From Peribacillus huizhouensis (GTDB lineage Bacteria; Bacillota; Bacilli; Bacillales; DSM-1321): DNA of 38,287 nucleotides. The DNA lies in the NCBI RefSeq assembly GCF_014138605.1, contig NZ_JACJHX010000026.1, positions 1 to 38,287 of the forward strand. The letters run 5' to 3'. Below the pieces are notes generated by a model. The model was not told the DNA's origin and did no database searches. It was given only the letters and a program-made list of their open reading frames with translations. Both the position numbers and the translations under genes were made by a program. Positions 26,798 to 35,216 of this stretch are shown in pieces (the stretch's first letter is position 1; each line of letters opens with the position of its first letter).

Positions 26798-28183
26798 TTA
26801 GATAAATAGTGATGCTGAAAATGCCAGAATAAATACAGCCGCTGTTTTCAAAATCGTAATAGCAAAAATATCCTTATATGATTGACGATGTGTTAGCCCT
26901 GTAATGGCAAGTAGTGTGATAACCGCACCATTATGTGGAAGCGTATCCATTCCTCCGGAAGCCATGGAAGCAATCCGATGTAGCATCTCAGGAGTAATGC
27001 CAAGGTTTTGTGCCAATTGCAAATAGTGACTTCCCATTACTTCCAAAGCGATGGACAAACCGCCAGAAGCAGAACCAGTAATACCAGCAAGAACGTTTAC
27101 AGCAATTGCTTCAGATACGAGCGGGTTGCTACTAGCATTGAAAACTGACTCTTGAATCACTTTAAAGCCAGGCAATGTTTTAACTACATTCCCAAATCCA
27201 ACTTCAGATGCTGTGTTAAAAATAGCTAACAGTGAGCCCATTGCAGCAGCTGTTAATCCGCTTGCCAGCTTTACTTTAATCCGTTTAACATTTAGAAGCA
27301 TCGCTGCGAGAATTCCAATTGTTAAAGCGACAATCAATGACCAAGAAGAGGTAACTGTACTTACATTAGCTATATTGAAAGTTTCCGCTAATTCGGTTTG
27401 ATTGTACCAATTCTTAACAGAAATTCCACTGCGGCTAAACAAATAGTTAAACAAAATTACAAGAACGAGTGGTACTATCGCCAACCAAAAATTTGGGAGC
27501 GACGCATTTGCTGTCGTTTCTGGTTCATTAATATGGCCAGTTCCATACCCTTCCCCTTTAACTAAAGCTTGTTTACGGCGGCGCTCAAGCCAAATCATTC
27601 CGCCTACAAATACGATAATGGCTCCGATAATCCCAATTAATGGCGCTGCATAAGTATCTGTTCCAAAATAATTCGTTGGAATGATATTTTGGATTTGCGG
27701 AGTTCCTGGCAGTGCATCCATTGTATAAGTAAATGCTCCAAGCGCTATTGTTCCAGGAATAAGTCGTTTCGGAATATCTGCTTCTTTAAAAATAGCAGCT
27801 GCGAATGGATAAACAGCAAACGCAACTACAAACAAGGAAACTCCGCCATATGTCAACGCGGAGCAGGCTAACACAACGGATAGAATCGCCCGCTTTGATC
27901 CTAATTTTTTTACGATCGTTTGAGCAATCGATGCCGCTGCACCGCTCATCTCCATCACTTTCCCAAAGATGGCCCCTAATAAAAAGATTGGGAAAAATGA
28001 TTTCACATAGTTAGCTGCATTGGTCATATATGTTTCCGTATAACTTGGTAACAAAAGTCCTCCAGATAAAACAACAGCAAGTAAAGTAACAAGCGGTGCG
28101 ATTATAATAACTGGATAACCCCGATACGCCAAAAAGATCAACAAACCAAGAGCCAACACAATTGCAATAATCTGAATGGCCAA
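26798..28183 (-). CDS. GntP-family permease, probable hydroxybutyrate/acetoacetate importer
   Basis: A 461-residue integral membrane protein with about twelve hydrophobic segments. Members take up gluconate and other short hydroxy acids in symport with protons. The position upstream of scoAB, as in B. subtilis yxjC-scoAB, points to 3-hydroxybutyrate or acetoacetate as substrate. The segments [11 protein letters not shown] and [19 protein letters not shown] fit the family. The start is TTG (28183) with AAAGGGGGA upstream. A sigma-54 promoter with a long leader of about 240 nt precedes it. Confidence 0.9.
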   Translation of the reverse strand: MAIQIIAIVLALGLLIFLAYRGYPVIIIAPLVTLLAVVLSGGLLLPSYTETYMTNAANYVKSFFPIFLLGAIFGKVMEMSGAAASIAQTIVKKLGSKRAILSVVLACSALTYGGVSLFVVAFAVYPFAAAIFKEADIPKRLIPGTIALGAFTYTMDALPGTPQIQNIIPTNYFGTDTYAAPLIGIIGAIIVFVGGMIWLERRRKQALVKGEGYGTGHINEPETTANASLPNFWLAIVPLVLVILFNYLFSRSGISVKNWYNQTELAETFNIANVSTVTSSWSLIVALTIGILAAMLLNVKRIKVKLASGLTAAAMGSLLAIFNTASEVGFGNVVKTLPGFKVIQESVFNASSNPLVSEAIAVNVLAGITGSASGGLSIALEVMGSHYLQLAQNLGITPEMLHRIASMASGGMDTLPHNGAVITLLAITGLTHRQSYKDIFAITILKTAAVFILAFSASLFI

Positions 28184-28434
28184 GTAAATTCCCCCTTTGA
28201 TTCAAATTAAATCCCATCCCCCCAAAAAAATCTTCCGTCTATCAAAATAACTATGATTCTCTAAAATAGCCTATTCCCATTAAAACCTGCCTTCCCCAAG
28301 TCAGGTCAAAATAGGTTGGTTCGAAAGTGTTTCTGATGATGCCGAACTCATTCACCACAAGCAAACGCTTACAAATCCCCGTACACATGCTGAAAACTAT
28401 TTATATTACAGAGAAACCATTCAACCTATATTTT
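28184..28434 (-). promoter_or_regulatory. Long 5' leader of gntP-scoAB
   Basis: About 240 nt separate the sigma-54 promoter from the TTG start. It carries a cre-like site (28360-28373) and a TACACATG word (28382-28389). A 68-codon frame at 28011-28217 overlaps gntP in another phase and is not a gene. No riboswitch is recognised. Confidence 0.45.
28360..28373 (-). promoter_or_regulatory. Possible CcpA (cre) site in the gntP leader
   Basis: On the minus strand TGTAAGCGTTTGCT matches TGWNANCGNTNNCA at all fixed positions but the last. It lies about 50-65 nt downstream of the predicted start site, a position typical of roadblock repression by glucose. This is inference from one match. Confidence 0.4.
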
Positions 28435-28452
28435 TGCAAGTTCCATGCCAAA
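28435..28452 (-). promoter_or_regulatory. Sigma-54 (-24/-12) promoter of gntP-scoAB
   Basis: On the minus strand TTGGCATGGAACTTGCA fits YTGGCAYG-N4-TTGCA. The GG and GC dinucleotides are exactly 10 bases apart. The same core occurs at 33335-33350, and the sigma-54 activator gene lies next door. Confidence 0.8.
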
Positions 28453-28750
28453 CTTAACTATGTTCTTTCTTAGAGCGATGGTTCTTCCTAAAATAATTTT
28501 ATAAAAAACAATTATCCATAAAATCAATTAGAATTCGGCCATGAAAATCAAAAATTATCTGATCACTGTTCGTCTTTTTTTACAATTAATAATAGAGAGT
28601 CAAAATCATGTTCGGTTTATCTTACACATGATGAATTTCTACTTTTTTCGTGTACGGATTTTATTACAGATCTCCATTTCTCCATCAAACTTTTATGAGC
28701 GTCTGCTCTAAAGCCCTACGATGATAAAAATTAAAGTTCTAGAATTGTAT
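28453..28750. other. Upstream region of the gntP sigma-54 promoter
   Basis: AT-rich DNA where enhancer sites for the activator are expected. TACACATG (28623-28630), followed about 20 nt later by CGTGTA, is a candidate half-site pair roughly 190 nt from the -12 box. No gene is seen. Confidence 0.35.
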
Positions 28751-28816
28751 AACCTAATGAAGGTGGCGGTGCGAAGGCGATCGTACACAGCCCCGCCCCT
28801 TTTCCACAGAAAAAAA
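28751..28816 (-). repeat. R2 hairpin repeat, minus orientation
   Basis: Read on the minus strand it is TTTTTCTGTGGAAAAGGGGC followed by GGGGC, a variable centre, then GCACCGCCACCTTCATTAGG. The GGCGG/CCGCC arms can pair. It is nearly identical, in opposite orientation, to 31849-31916. Confidence 0.7.
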
Positions 28817-28910
28817 CTGTCCCAAGTTAAGGTTGCACTACTACTAAATACCGTATTAAGCACGTTAATCAGATAAAGTAGAGGCACGGACCTTTTCGAG
28901 ACAGCTTTTC

Positions 28911-30587
28911 CTAAGGCAACAAGCCATATTTCTTCATTTTTTCATATAGTGTTGTCCGGCTAACACCTAATTGTTTGGCCGTTTCAGATTTATTTCCTTG
29001 AGTCATCCTTAAACAAGCTAATATTGTATTACATTCCATATCTTCCACCACTTCAGCTAATGAACGGATTGAAGTTATTTCTTTTTGACCAGCTATTTCT
29101 TCAGGTAGATGCTCTTTCGTAATGGCTGTTCCTTCATCTACAAAATTCAATGCGCGTTCAATAATATTCTCTAACTCTCGTATATTACCAGGCCAAGAAT
29201 ACAAAGTAAGTAAACGTAGAGCATGGTCACTAATACCTTTTACCTGCTTTTTCATAATCTGTTGGTATTTATCGATAAAATGATTGACTAAAATTTCAAT
29301 ATCTATTTGCCGTTCTTTCAACGACGGAATCATAATTTCCATAACCTTTAAACGATAATACAAATCAAGCCTAAACTCTCCCTTAGCTACCATTTCTTCT
29401 AAATTACGATTCGTTGCAGCAATCACTCGCACATCAATCGGGATACTACTAGTGGAACCTACACGTTCAATCTCTTTTTCTTGTAAAACGCGGAGTAACT
29501 TTACCTGCATATGCAATGGCAGTTCACCCAATTCATCAAGAAAAATGGTGCCACCGTCTGCCGCTTCGAACTTTCCTGCTTTCCCACCTTTCTTTGCACC
29601 TGTAAAGGAACCTTCTTCATATCCAAAAAGTTCCGATTCTAATAGCTCTCCTGGAATCGCAGCACAGTTTACCTTAACAAATACGCCCATAGCACGACGA
29701 CTAGCATTATGAATGGAATGGGCAAATAACTCTTTACCAGTTCCGCTTTCACCTAATAATAATACATTTGAATCGCTTTTAGCTGCTTTTCTTGCTTGAT
29801 CAATTACATCATTAAAAGCTACACTTTCCCCGATTAAATGTTCGAAAGTATAGGAAGCCTTGTTTCTTTCACGGAAATCGCCCTTGTACTTTTTCAGCTC
29901 AACCTCAAGCATTTTAATCCGTTTAGATATTGCCGTAACCTGCCCGACATTTTTGAATAAAACCTTACCGACAGCTCCCGTCACTTTATCGTTTTTCCGG
30001 ATCGGCGATCGGGTCACGATCATATATCCTTCTTTTACTTTCTGAAGCTCCGCTAGCTCTTGTTTCCCCGTTTTCGCAACAATATGCATACGAGTGTTTT
30101 CAATCACCTCTGTCACATGCTTGCCAATCGAGCTTTCCTGATCAACACTAAGAAAATCTGCATAAGCCTGGCTCAGTACTTGAACATACCCATCTGGATC
30201 AACCATGACCAAACCGTCATAAGCAAATTCGATCATATCTTTAAAGAGTAATTCTTCATGATTATCTATATTAAGAAAATCATTTTTATTATTTGAAAAT
30301 AAAAGAAGATAAATCTGGTATTCTTCTTCTAAAATCATAATCACTTCTTTACGGACAATACCATGGTTACCATTTAACTGAATAGGTGTATTTACGCTCG
30401 GCATAAGCTTTTTTTCGGTAATGACTGAAAGTTTGACATCTAGTTGGTTTTCGGAAAAAGACTCTACTATCACCGAATTGCACATAAAGATATCGCTTTC
30501 ATTTTTTGCAACAAAAACACCGAACGGTAATTTATCCACTATTGCTTTCAAGATTTCAAATTGAATAGATTGATCATTAATGGTCAT
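28911..30587 (-). CDS. Sigma-54-dependent activator with PAS sensor, for 3-hydroxybutyrate genes
   Basis: A 558-residue enhancer-binding protein. Residues 1-230 contain PAS-like sensing regions (the second, about 115-210, is clearer). Residues 250-475 are the AAA+ domain: Walker A GESGTGKE (279-286), sigma-54 contact loop GSFTGA (326-331, a known variant of GAFTGA), Walker B GGTIFLDE. The C-terminus is a Fis-type helix-turn-helix (GNKSETAKQLGVSRTTLYEK, 531-550). The ATG at 30587 follows AAGGAG at 7 nt; the frame extends upstream to 30662 but has no ribosome site. It follows thiolase closely and probably controls the two sigma-54 promoters here. The ligand may be an acyl intermediate, but this is unknown. 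Confidence 0.92.
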   Translation of the reverse strand: MTINDQSIQFEILKAIVDKLPFGVFVAKNESDIFMCNSVIVESFSENQLDVKLSVITEKKLMPSVNTPIQLNGNHGIVRKEVIMILEEEYQIYLLLFSNNKNDFLNIDNHEELLFKDMIEFAYDGLVMVDPDGYVQVLSQAYADFLSVDQESSIGKHVTEVIENTRMHIVAKTGKQELAELQKVKEGYMIVTRSPIRKNDKVTGAVGKVLFKNVGQVTAISKRIKMLEVELKKYKGDFRERNKASYTFEHLIGESVAFNDVIDQARKAAKSDSNVLLLGESGTGKELFAHSIHNASRRAMGVFVKVNCAAIPGELLESELFGYEEGSFTGAKKGGKAGKFEAADGGTIFLDELGELPLHMQVKLLRVLQEKEIERVGSTSSIPIDVRVIAATNRNLEEMVAKGEFRLDLYYRLKVMEIMIPSLKERQIDIEILVNHFIDKYQQIMKKQVKGISDHALRLLTLYSWPGNIRELENIIERALNFVDEGTAITKEHLPEEIAGQKEITSIRSLAEVVEDMECNTILACLRMTQGNKSETAKQLGVSRTTLYEKMKKYGLLP

Positions 30588-30658
30588 ACCCATTCTCCTT
30601 ATTTTTCTCTTTGTACTACTCATTATAGCATAGGAAAAAGAAGGAAATGCCATTAAAA

Positions 30659-31837
30659 TCAAAGTCGCTCAACAATCAATGAAGTCCCTTGCCCACCGCC
30701 AATACATAAAGTAGCTAATCCTCGTTTTGCATCCGTACGTTTCATTTCATATAACAAAGTGACTAAAATCCGGGCCCCCGAAGCACCTACTGGATGCCCC
30801 AATGCAATCCCGCCTCCATTCACATTTACTTTGTTTTTGTCCAAGTCAAGATCTTTAAGTACTGCCAGAGATTGGGCTGCAAACGCTTCGTTTACTTCAA
30901 ATAGATCGATATCAGCTACTGATAATCCTGCTTTTGCTAACGCCTTTCTTGTCGCAGGCACCGGGCCATATCCCATGATTTTTGGATCTAGGGCGGCATT
31001 CGCATAAGATGTAACGGTTGCTAGTATTTCAAGTCCTAACTCCTCCGCTTTTTCTTTTGCCATCAGTACAAGCATCGCACCACCGTCATTGATACCAGAT
31101 GCATTTCCAGCTGTTACGGTGCCATTTTCTTTAAATGCAGGACGTAGCTTTTTAAGCTGTTCCATCGTTAATCCATGTCTCGGATGCTCATCTTGATCAA
31201 CGATAATCGTTTTTCCCCTCTTTATAATTTCAACAGGAACAATTTCCTCGATAAAACGCCCTGCAAGCTGAGCCTTTTCAGCTTTCCATTGACTATTTAA
31301 AGCAAATTCATCCTGCATTTCACGGCTAAACTCCCATTGTTGGGCAATATTTTCCGCTGTAACTCCCATATGAATGTCATTAAACGCATCTGTTAATGCA
31401 TCATAAATCATAGAATCGACTGCTTTTGCATCCCCCATTTTCTGACCAAAACGGTAAGTAGGAAGTATATACGGCGCATTGCTCATGCTTTCGATCCCGC
31501 CTGCTAGAATCACATCTGCATCTCCAAGTGCAATAAACTGTGCACCCATCATGACAGTTCGTAAACCAGAACCACATAACTTATTAACCGTTAATGCTGG
31601 GGTCGTTTCCGGAATTCCAGCATGAATAGCTACTTGACGAGCAACATTTTGTCCTAAACCAGCTGATAAAATATTCCCTATTAAAACCTCATCAATCCAT
31701 TCAGCTCGAATGTTTGCCCGTTTGATTGCTTCCTTAGCCGCTACCACCCCTAGATCCACTGCTGATACGCCACTAAGGCTTCCTCCAAATGAACCAACTG
31801 GTGTTCTGGCTGCCCCTACAATTACTACGTCTCTCAT
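30659..31837 (-). CDS. Acetyl-CoA C-acetyltransferase (thiolase)
   Basis: A 392-residue thiolase II. The nucleophilic cysteine is in KLCGSGL (Cys88). The second half holds [14 protein letters not shown] with the catalytic histidine and CIGGGQGTS with the second cysteine. It would cleave acetoacetyl-CoA with CoA to two acetyl-CoA, completing 3-hydroxybutyrate breakdown, though the reverse is chemically possible. AAAGGAGG precedes the ATG. It lies downstream of the 3-hydroxyacyl-CoA dehydrogenase, with an R2 repeat between them. Confidence 0.95.
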   Translation of the reverse strand: MRDVVIVGAARTPVGSFGGSLSGVSAVDLGVVAAKEAIKRANIRAEWIDEVLIGNILSAGLGQNVARQVAIHAGIPETTPALTVNKLCGSGLRTVMMGAQFIALGDADVILAGGIESMSNAPYILPTYRFGQKMGDAKAVDSMIYDALTDAFNDIHMGVTAENIAQQWEFSREMQDEFALNSQWKAEKAQLAGRFIEEIVPVEIIKRGKTIIVDQDEHPRHGLTMEQLKKLRPAFKENGTVTAGNASGINDGGAMLVLMAKEKAEELGLEILATVTSYANAALDPKIMGYGPVPATRKALAKAGLSVADIDLFEVNEAFAAQSLAVLKDLDLDKNKVNVNGGGIALGHPVGASGARILVTLLYEMKRTDAKRGLATLCIGGGQGTSLIVERL

Positions 31838-31848
31838 TTTACTTCCTC

Positions 31849-31916
31849 CTTTTCTGTGGAAAAGGGGCGGTGCTTCGCAAAATCAGCTCCGCACCGCCAC
31901 CTTCATTAGGTGATGC
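31849..31916 (+). repeat. R2 hairpin repeat, plus orientation
   Basis: TTTTCTGTGGAAAAGGGGCG, then GTGC, an A-rich centre and GCACCGCCACCTTCATTAGG. GGCGGTGC pairs with GCACCGCC. It borders the thiolase ribosome-binding site and lies inside the dehydrogenase-thiolase spacer. With 28751-28816 it forms an inverted pair around thiolase and the activator. Confidence 0.75.
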
Positions 31917-31951
31917 AATTTAAGAACCTGAACTTTTTTTAACGTTGAGCT

Positions 31952-32899
31952 TTAGATCAACTGCCCATGGGTGCTTTTTATTCTATTAAGTCTAATAAAA
32001 TGGCGATCTCTTTCATTTAATTTCTGAGAAACAGAAATTGTTTCATAGTTATAGATCCCTACTCCAGTTTTAGTACCTAGGTTTTCCTGCTCAACCAAAT
32101 CGCGAATGACTGAAGGTGCTTCGATGCTTTGATCTAAATCTGGAGCGATATTATCAAACACTCTTTGCCAAGTATCTAGCCCACCAAAGTCAGCAATTTC
32201 GATCGGTCCAGTAAATGCCCAACGAAAGCCAGGGCCCGCTGTTACTGCCATATCAATATCCTCAGCACTAGCTACCCCTTCTTTTAACAAGTAAAACGCT
32301 TCACGCATTAAAGCCGTCTGCAAACGGTTGGCAACAAACCCTGAAATCTCTTTTTTTAGAAGTATGGGGGTCTTACCGATAGTACGAATTAATTCTAGCG
32401 TTTCCTTGACTATTTCTGCTTTGGTCTGGTCATGTTTCACGATCTCAACCAAAGGTACAAGATGGCCTGGATTAAAGAAATGGGTGATCATCATCCTCTC
32501 TGCAAATGATGTCTTTTCAACTAGCCGAGATATTGGAAAGGTGGATGTATTTGAAGCAATTATTGCTTCTGATTTGATCAACAACTCTAATTCTTGATAC
32601 AAATCCCACTTCAGCTCAATCACTTCTGGAATCGCCTCAATAATAAAATCCGCTGCGCAGACAGCCACTGTCAAATCACCAGTATACGTAATAGCAGCTT
32701 CGGCTTGGTGTTTTCCCTGTTCAGTCAACACACCCTCTTCAACTAGTAGAGCAAGATTATCGGAAATCAATCCTTTTGCTTTTGCCAAGTAATCTACTTC
32801 AATATCATGTATGACAACAGAATACCCATTAACAGCAAAAGATTGCGCTATCCCACTCCCCATCACCCCTGAACCTATGATCGCAATCTGTTTTATCAT
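31952..32899 (-). CDS. 3-hydroxyacyl-CoA (3-hydroxybutyryl-CoA) dehydrogenase
   Basis: A 315-residue NAD-dependent enzyme. The N-terminal Rossmann motif is GSGVMGSG (residues 9-16). Catalytic SNTST (116-120), HFFNPGHLVPLVE (His140, Glu152) and the C-terminal helical domain (GFVANRLQTALMREA) match the HCDH family. It should convert L-3-hydroxybutyryl-CoA to acetoacetyl-CoA. The C-terminus is about 30 residues longer than the classical 282-residue enzyme. AAAGGAGAAG precedes the ATG. It is first in the operon with thiolase and the activator. Confidence 0.92.
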   Translation of the reverse strand: MIKQIAIIGSGVMGSGIAQSFAVNGYSVVIHDIEVDYLAKAKGLISDNLALLVEEGVLTEQGKHQAEAAITYTGDLTVAVCAADFIIEAIPEVIELKWDLYQELELLIKSEAIIASNTSTFPISRLVEKTSFAERMMITHFFNPGHLVPLVEIVKHDQTKAEIVKETLELIRTIGKTPILLKKEISGFVANRLQTALMREAFYLLKEGVASAEDIDMAVTAGPGFRWAFTGPIEIADFGGLDTWQRVFDNIAPDLDQSIEAPSVIRDLVEQENLGTKTGVGIYNYETISVSQKLNERDRHFIRLNRIKSTHGQLI

Positions 32900-32959
32900 A
32901 GCAACTTCTCCTTTCTAAAAGAAAAACCGTCACCGATCCATCACTACAAAAATAATTCT

Positions 32960-33284
32960 TTTATCCCGCATTAACGGGCAGTAAGCCCCCACCTCAAGGC
33001 TTAGAAGAATCGAAGAAGTGTAGGTACGGACAACTACTCGTAAAAGCCCGATTGATGAGATACAGTGAAACTTGCCTTTGTGGTTTTCAAAAGTAAGTTT
33101 GCGCCCACAGGATGTGGGTGACACAGTCGTTGCCGCAGGACGCGGCGCACTTAGTCTGTGATTCCATTGAATCGGGTTCGTACTGTCGATTAATCGAAGC
33201 GGTAGCGAAGATCATAGCGACAGTAGAACGGGACTAACAATCAGCGGGGATAAAGCCCCCCACTGATTGAAGTTTCACTTTATC
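32960..33284 (-). repeat. R4 multi-hairpin element, copy C
   Basis: The longest copy (325 nt), with all blocks: GATAAAGTGAAACTTCAATC, H1 with a T.G wobble closing CAATCAG/CTGATTG, H2, the variable insert (CGCCGCGTCCTGCGG, CCCACATCCTGTGGG), the CTTTTGAAAACCACAAAGG hairpin, H3 CCCGATT/AATCGGG, H4 and the end TTAATGCGGGATAAA. It sits between the sigma-54 promoter and the dehydrogenase it should drive. Confidence 0.8.
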
Positions 33285-33334
33285 CGTCAAGGTGACATGT
33301 GATACGTTTAAATTATGTAGCCATTACTATTACA

Positions 33335-33352
33335 TGCAATAAGCATGCCAAA
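33335..33352 (-). promoter_or_regulatory. Sigma-54 (-24/-12) promoter of the dehydrogenase-thiolase-activator operon
   Basis: On the minus strand TTTGGCATGCTTATTGCA, with GG and GC 10 bases apart. The core TTGGCATG-N4-TTGCA equals that upstream of gntP. The distance to the gene start is about 440 nt because R4 copy C is in between. Confidence 0.8.
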
Positions 33353-33552
33353 AATAAGAGTTTATAAAACTTCTATAAATCTCTTTAAAAATTTCGAAGA
33401 TTATGATAGACTACACATCAAAACCTAACTCTAAAAAACCTTCCCCCAATTTTTATATCAAACTAACTTCCCTTATTTAAAATTTCCTAAGTACACATGC
33501 CCAAGACTATTTTTGCAAGTAGCCATTACATTTTTTATTGGAGGAATGTAAA
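33353..33552. other. Divergent control region of hbd operon and 3-hydroxybutyrate dehydrogenase
   Basis: It would hold enhancer sites for the minus promoter and the promoter of the plus-strand dehydrogenase. TACACATC (33412-33419) and TACACATG (33492-33499) repeat the word seen near the gntP promoter. TTGCA at 33514-33518 lacks a GG at the -24 spacing, so no sigma-54 promoter is called for the plus gene. Confidence 0.4.
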
Positions 33553-34329
33553 ATGGTTAATCAAAAAGTAGCCATCATCACTGGATCAGCAAGAGGTATC
33601 GGTTTCGAAATTGGTAAGTTTTTTGCAGAAAATGGAGCAAAAGTTGTATTGTCTGATCTTAACCAACAAGCGGTTGAAGAATCAGCTCAAAAACTTAAAA
33701 ACAATGGTTTAGAAGTGATCGGCCTTAAAGCAGATGTAACTAAAGAAAAAGACATTATTCAGCTGATTGAACAAACAAAAAGTAAATATGGTCGTATCGA
33801 TATTTTTATCAATAATGCTGGGCTCCAGCACGTCTCTCCTATCGAGGAGTTTCCAACAGAAAAATTTGAACTCATGATAAAAATTATGTTAACGGCTCCG
33901 TTTATCGCTATCAAACATGTATTGCCGATTATGAAGGAACAAAAATTTGGAAGAATTATCAATATTTCTTCCATCAATGGCATAATTGGCTTTGCTAATA
34001 AAGCTGCCTATAACAGCGCCAAACACGGCGTCATCGGCTTAACAAAAGTAGCCGCCCTAGAATGCGCTTCTTCAGGTATTACTGTAAATGCCCTTTGTCC
34101 TGGGTACGTGGATACACCTCTTGTACGAGGACAGTTGCAAGATCTCGCAAAAACAAGGAAAGTACCATTAGAAAGTGTCTTAGAAGAAGTCATCTACCCA
34201 CTAGTACCGCAAAACCGTTTGCTCGATGTCAGTGAAATCGCCGATTATGCAATCTTCCTCGCGAGTGAAAAAGCTCGTGGCATTACCGGGCAAGCTGTTG
34301 TACTTGATGGTGGGTATACCGCACAATAA
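33553..34329 (+). CDS. D-3-hydroxybutyrate dehydrogenase (SDR)
   Basis: A 258-residue short-chain dehydrogenase that oxidises D-3-hydroxybutyrate to acetoacetate with NAD. The motifs are TGSARGIG (residues 10-17), INNAGLQHVSPIEEFP, and the active-site triad Ser140, Tyr153 and Lys157 in YNSAK. The NAGLQHV phrase and the C-terminal GQAVVLDGGYTAQ are characteristic of the 3-hydroxybutyrate branch. TTGGAGGAATG precedes the ATG at 33553; the frame opens 15 nt earlier at a codon inside this ribosome site. It is divergent from the operon that handles its product. Confidence 0.94.
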   Translation: MVNQKVAIITGSARGIGFEIGKFFAENGAKVVLSDLNQQAVEESAQKLKNNGLEVIGLKADVTKEKDIIQLIEQTKSKYGRIDIFINNAGLQHVSPIEEFPTEKFELMIKIMLTAPFIAIKHVLPIMKEQKFGRIINISSINGIIGFANKAAYNSAKHGVIGLTKVAALECASSGITVNALCPGYVDTPLVRGQLQDLAKTRKVPLESVLEEVIYPLVPQNRLLDVSEIADYAIFLASEKARGITGQAVVLDGGYTAQ

Positions 34330-34342
34330 ACAACCACAACTG

Positions 34343-34370
34343 AGGCATAACAATTAAATTTGTTATGCCT
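34343..34370 (+). terminator. Hairpin after 3-hydroxybutyrate dehydrogenase
   Basis: AGGCATAACAA pairs perfectly with TTGTTATGCCT around a 6-nt loop. Only a modest T-rich tail follows. Confidence 0.7.
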
Positions 34371-34438
34371 TCCTTAGATTACGAATGACTTAAAGCATCT
34401 AAATTAATTCGAAAATTTTAGATCATCTAAAAAAAAAA

Positions 34439-34466
34439 GGCCCCGGACATAAATATGTTCGGGGCA
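34439..34466 (-). terminator. Terminator after the XRE-cupin gene
   Basis: GCCCCG-ACATA and TATGT-CGGGGC pair around AA. A run of ten A on the plus strand (34429-34438) gives a perfect U-tract for the minus transcript. Confidence 0.85.
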
Positions 34467-34562
34467 AATTTGTATTATTTCATTTTATTCCTAGGCATTT
34501 TTCTACCTGTGTTGCTCAACAATCATGTCCACTTGCGGAAGAATATTTTACATTAATGCACA

Positions 34563-35108
34563 TTAAAACGCAGGTGGGGTAACTGAAAATAATACAACTG
34601 CATTTTGACTAAAATTATTTTCCCATTTATGTTTCAAATTTGCTGGTATTTTCACACTATCACCAGCTTCTAATAGATATTCTTCATCACCCAAATACAC
34701 CTTAATTTTTCCTTCCAAAATAAATGCTACTTCTTCTCCTTTATGTTCTAGAAGATTTTCGGATGAAGAAGTATTCGAGGGAACTTTCATAATCGCTGTT
34801 GTTAAATTTCCTGTAAAATCAGGTGATAATAACTCATAAGACAAATTATCAATGATCATTTTCTTACGTTTACTAGACCTTACGATTAAATCCTCCGTAA
34901 TTGTTTCTTCAAGTAAAAAACTAAAAGTTGGAACATTTAGGGTTTTAGCTAAAACCTTTAGGGTTTGAATAGAAGGATTCGCCACTCCTCGTTCAATTTG
35001 ACTTAACATTGAAGGTGTAATATCAGCTAATTTTGCTAACTCCCTACTACTTAACCCTTTAGCTTTTCTATATTTTTCAACTTTCTTACCAATATCTATA
35101 TTTTCCAT
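34563..35108 (-). CDS. XRE-family regulator with cupin sensor
   Basis: A 181-residue repressor or activator. The N-terminal helix-turn-helix is SSRELAKLADITPSMLSQIERG (about residues 20-41, shown here by its key parts SSRELAK and SMLSQIERG). A cupin_2 domain follows from about residue 105, with HKGEEVAFILEGK and a metal-site-like HKW near the end. This architecture often controls amino-acid or polyamine catabolism. It diverges from dsdA with a shared 150-nt control region, so D-serine or a related effector is likely but unproven. AAAGGAGT precedes the ATG. Confidence 0.9.
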   Translation of the reverse strand: MENIDIGKKVEKYRKAKGLSSRELAKLADITPSMLSQIERGVANPSIQTLKVLAKTLNVPTFSFLLEETITEDLIVRSSKRKKMIIDNLSYELLSPDFTGNLTTAIMKVPSNTSSSENLLEHKGEEVAFILEGKIKVYLGDEEYLLEAGDSVKIPANLKHKWENNFSQNAVVLFSVTPPAF

Positions 35109-35161
35109 AATCGATACTCCTTTATAAAGTGTTAAATTTAATTTAAATAAAGTAAATAATA

Positions 35162-35189
35162 TTTAACATCGAGATAATCGTATGTTAAA
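35162..35189. promoter_or_regulatory. Dyad operator between xre-cupin and dsdA
   Basis: TTTAACATCGA and TCGTATGTTAAA are complementary with one inserted base, giving a 28-bp dyad. Further TTTAA/TTAAA half-sites flank it (35130-35150 and 35193-35200). It is where the divergent regulator would bind. It overlaps the likely -35 region of dsdA. Confidence 0.5.
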
Positions 35190-35210
35190 CTGTATTTAAG
35201 GTAATTTAAT

Positions 35211-35216
35211 TATAAT
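35211..35216 (+). promoter_or_regulatory. Probable -10 box of dsdA
   Basis: A perfect TATAAT 43 nt before the ATG. The -35 is poor (AACTGT at 17 bp or TTAAAC at 20 bp), as expected for an activated or repressed promoter. Confidence 0.45.

Noticed and set aside
14083..33284. R4 as a CRISPR array, group II intron or known riboswitch
   Set aside because: No short regularly spaced repeats, no intron domain V sequence or reverse transcriptase, and the same element appears beside unrelated genes in both orientations.
33503..33518. Possible plus-strand sigma-54 promoter for 3-hydroxybutyrate dehydrogenase
   Set aside because: The -12 TTGCA is present, but the position 10 bases before GC holds AA instead of GG.
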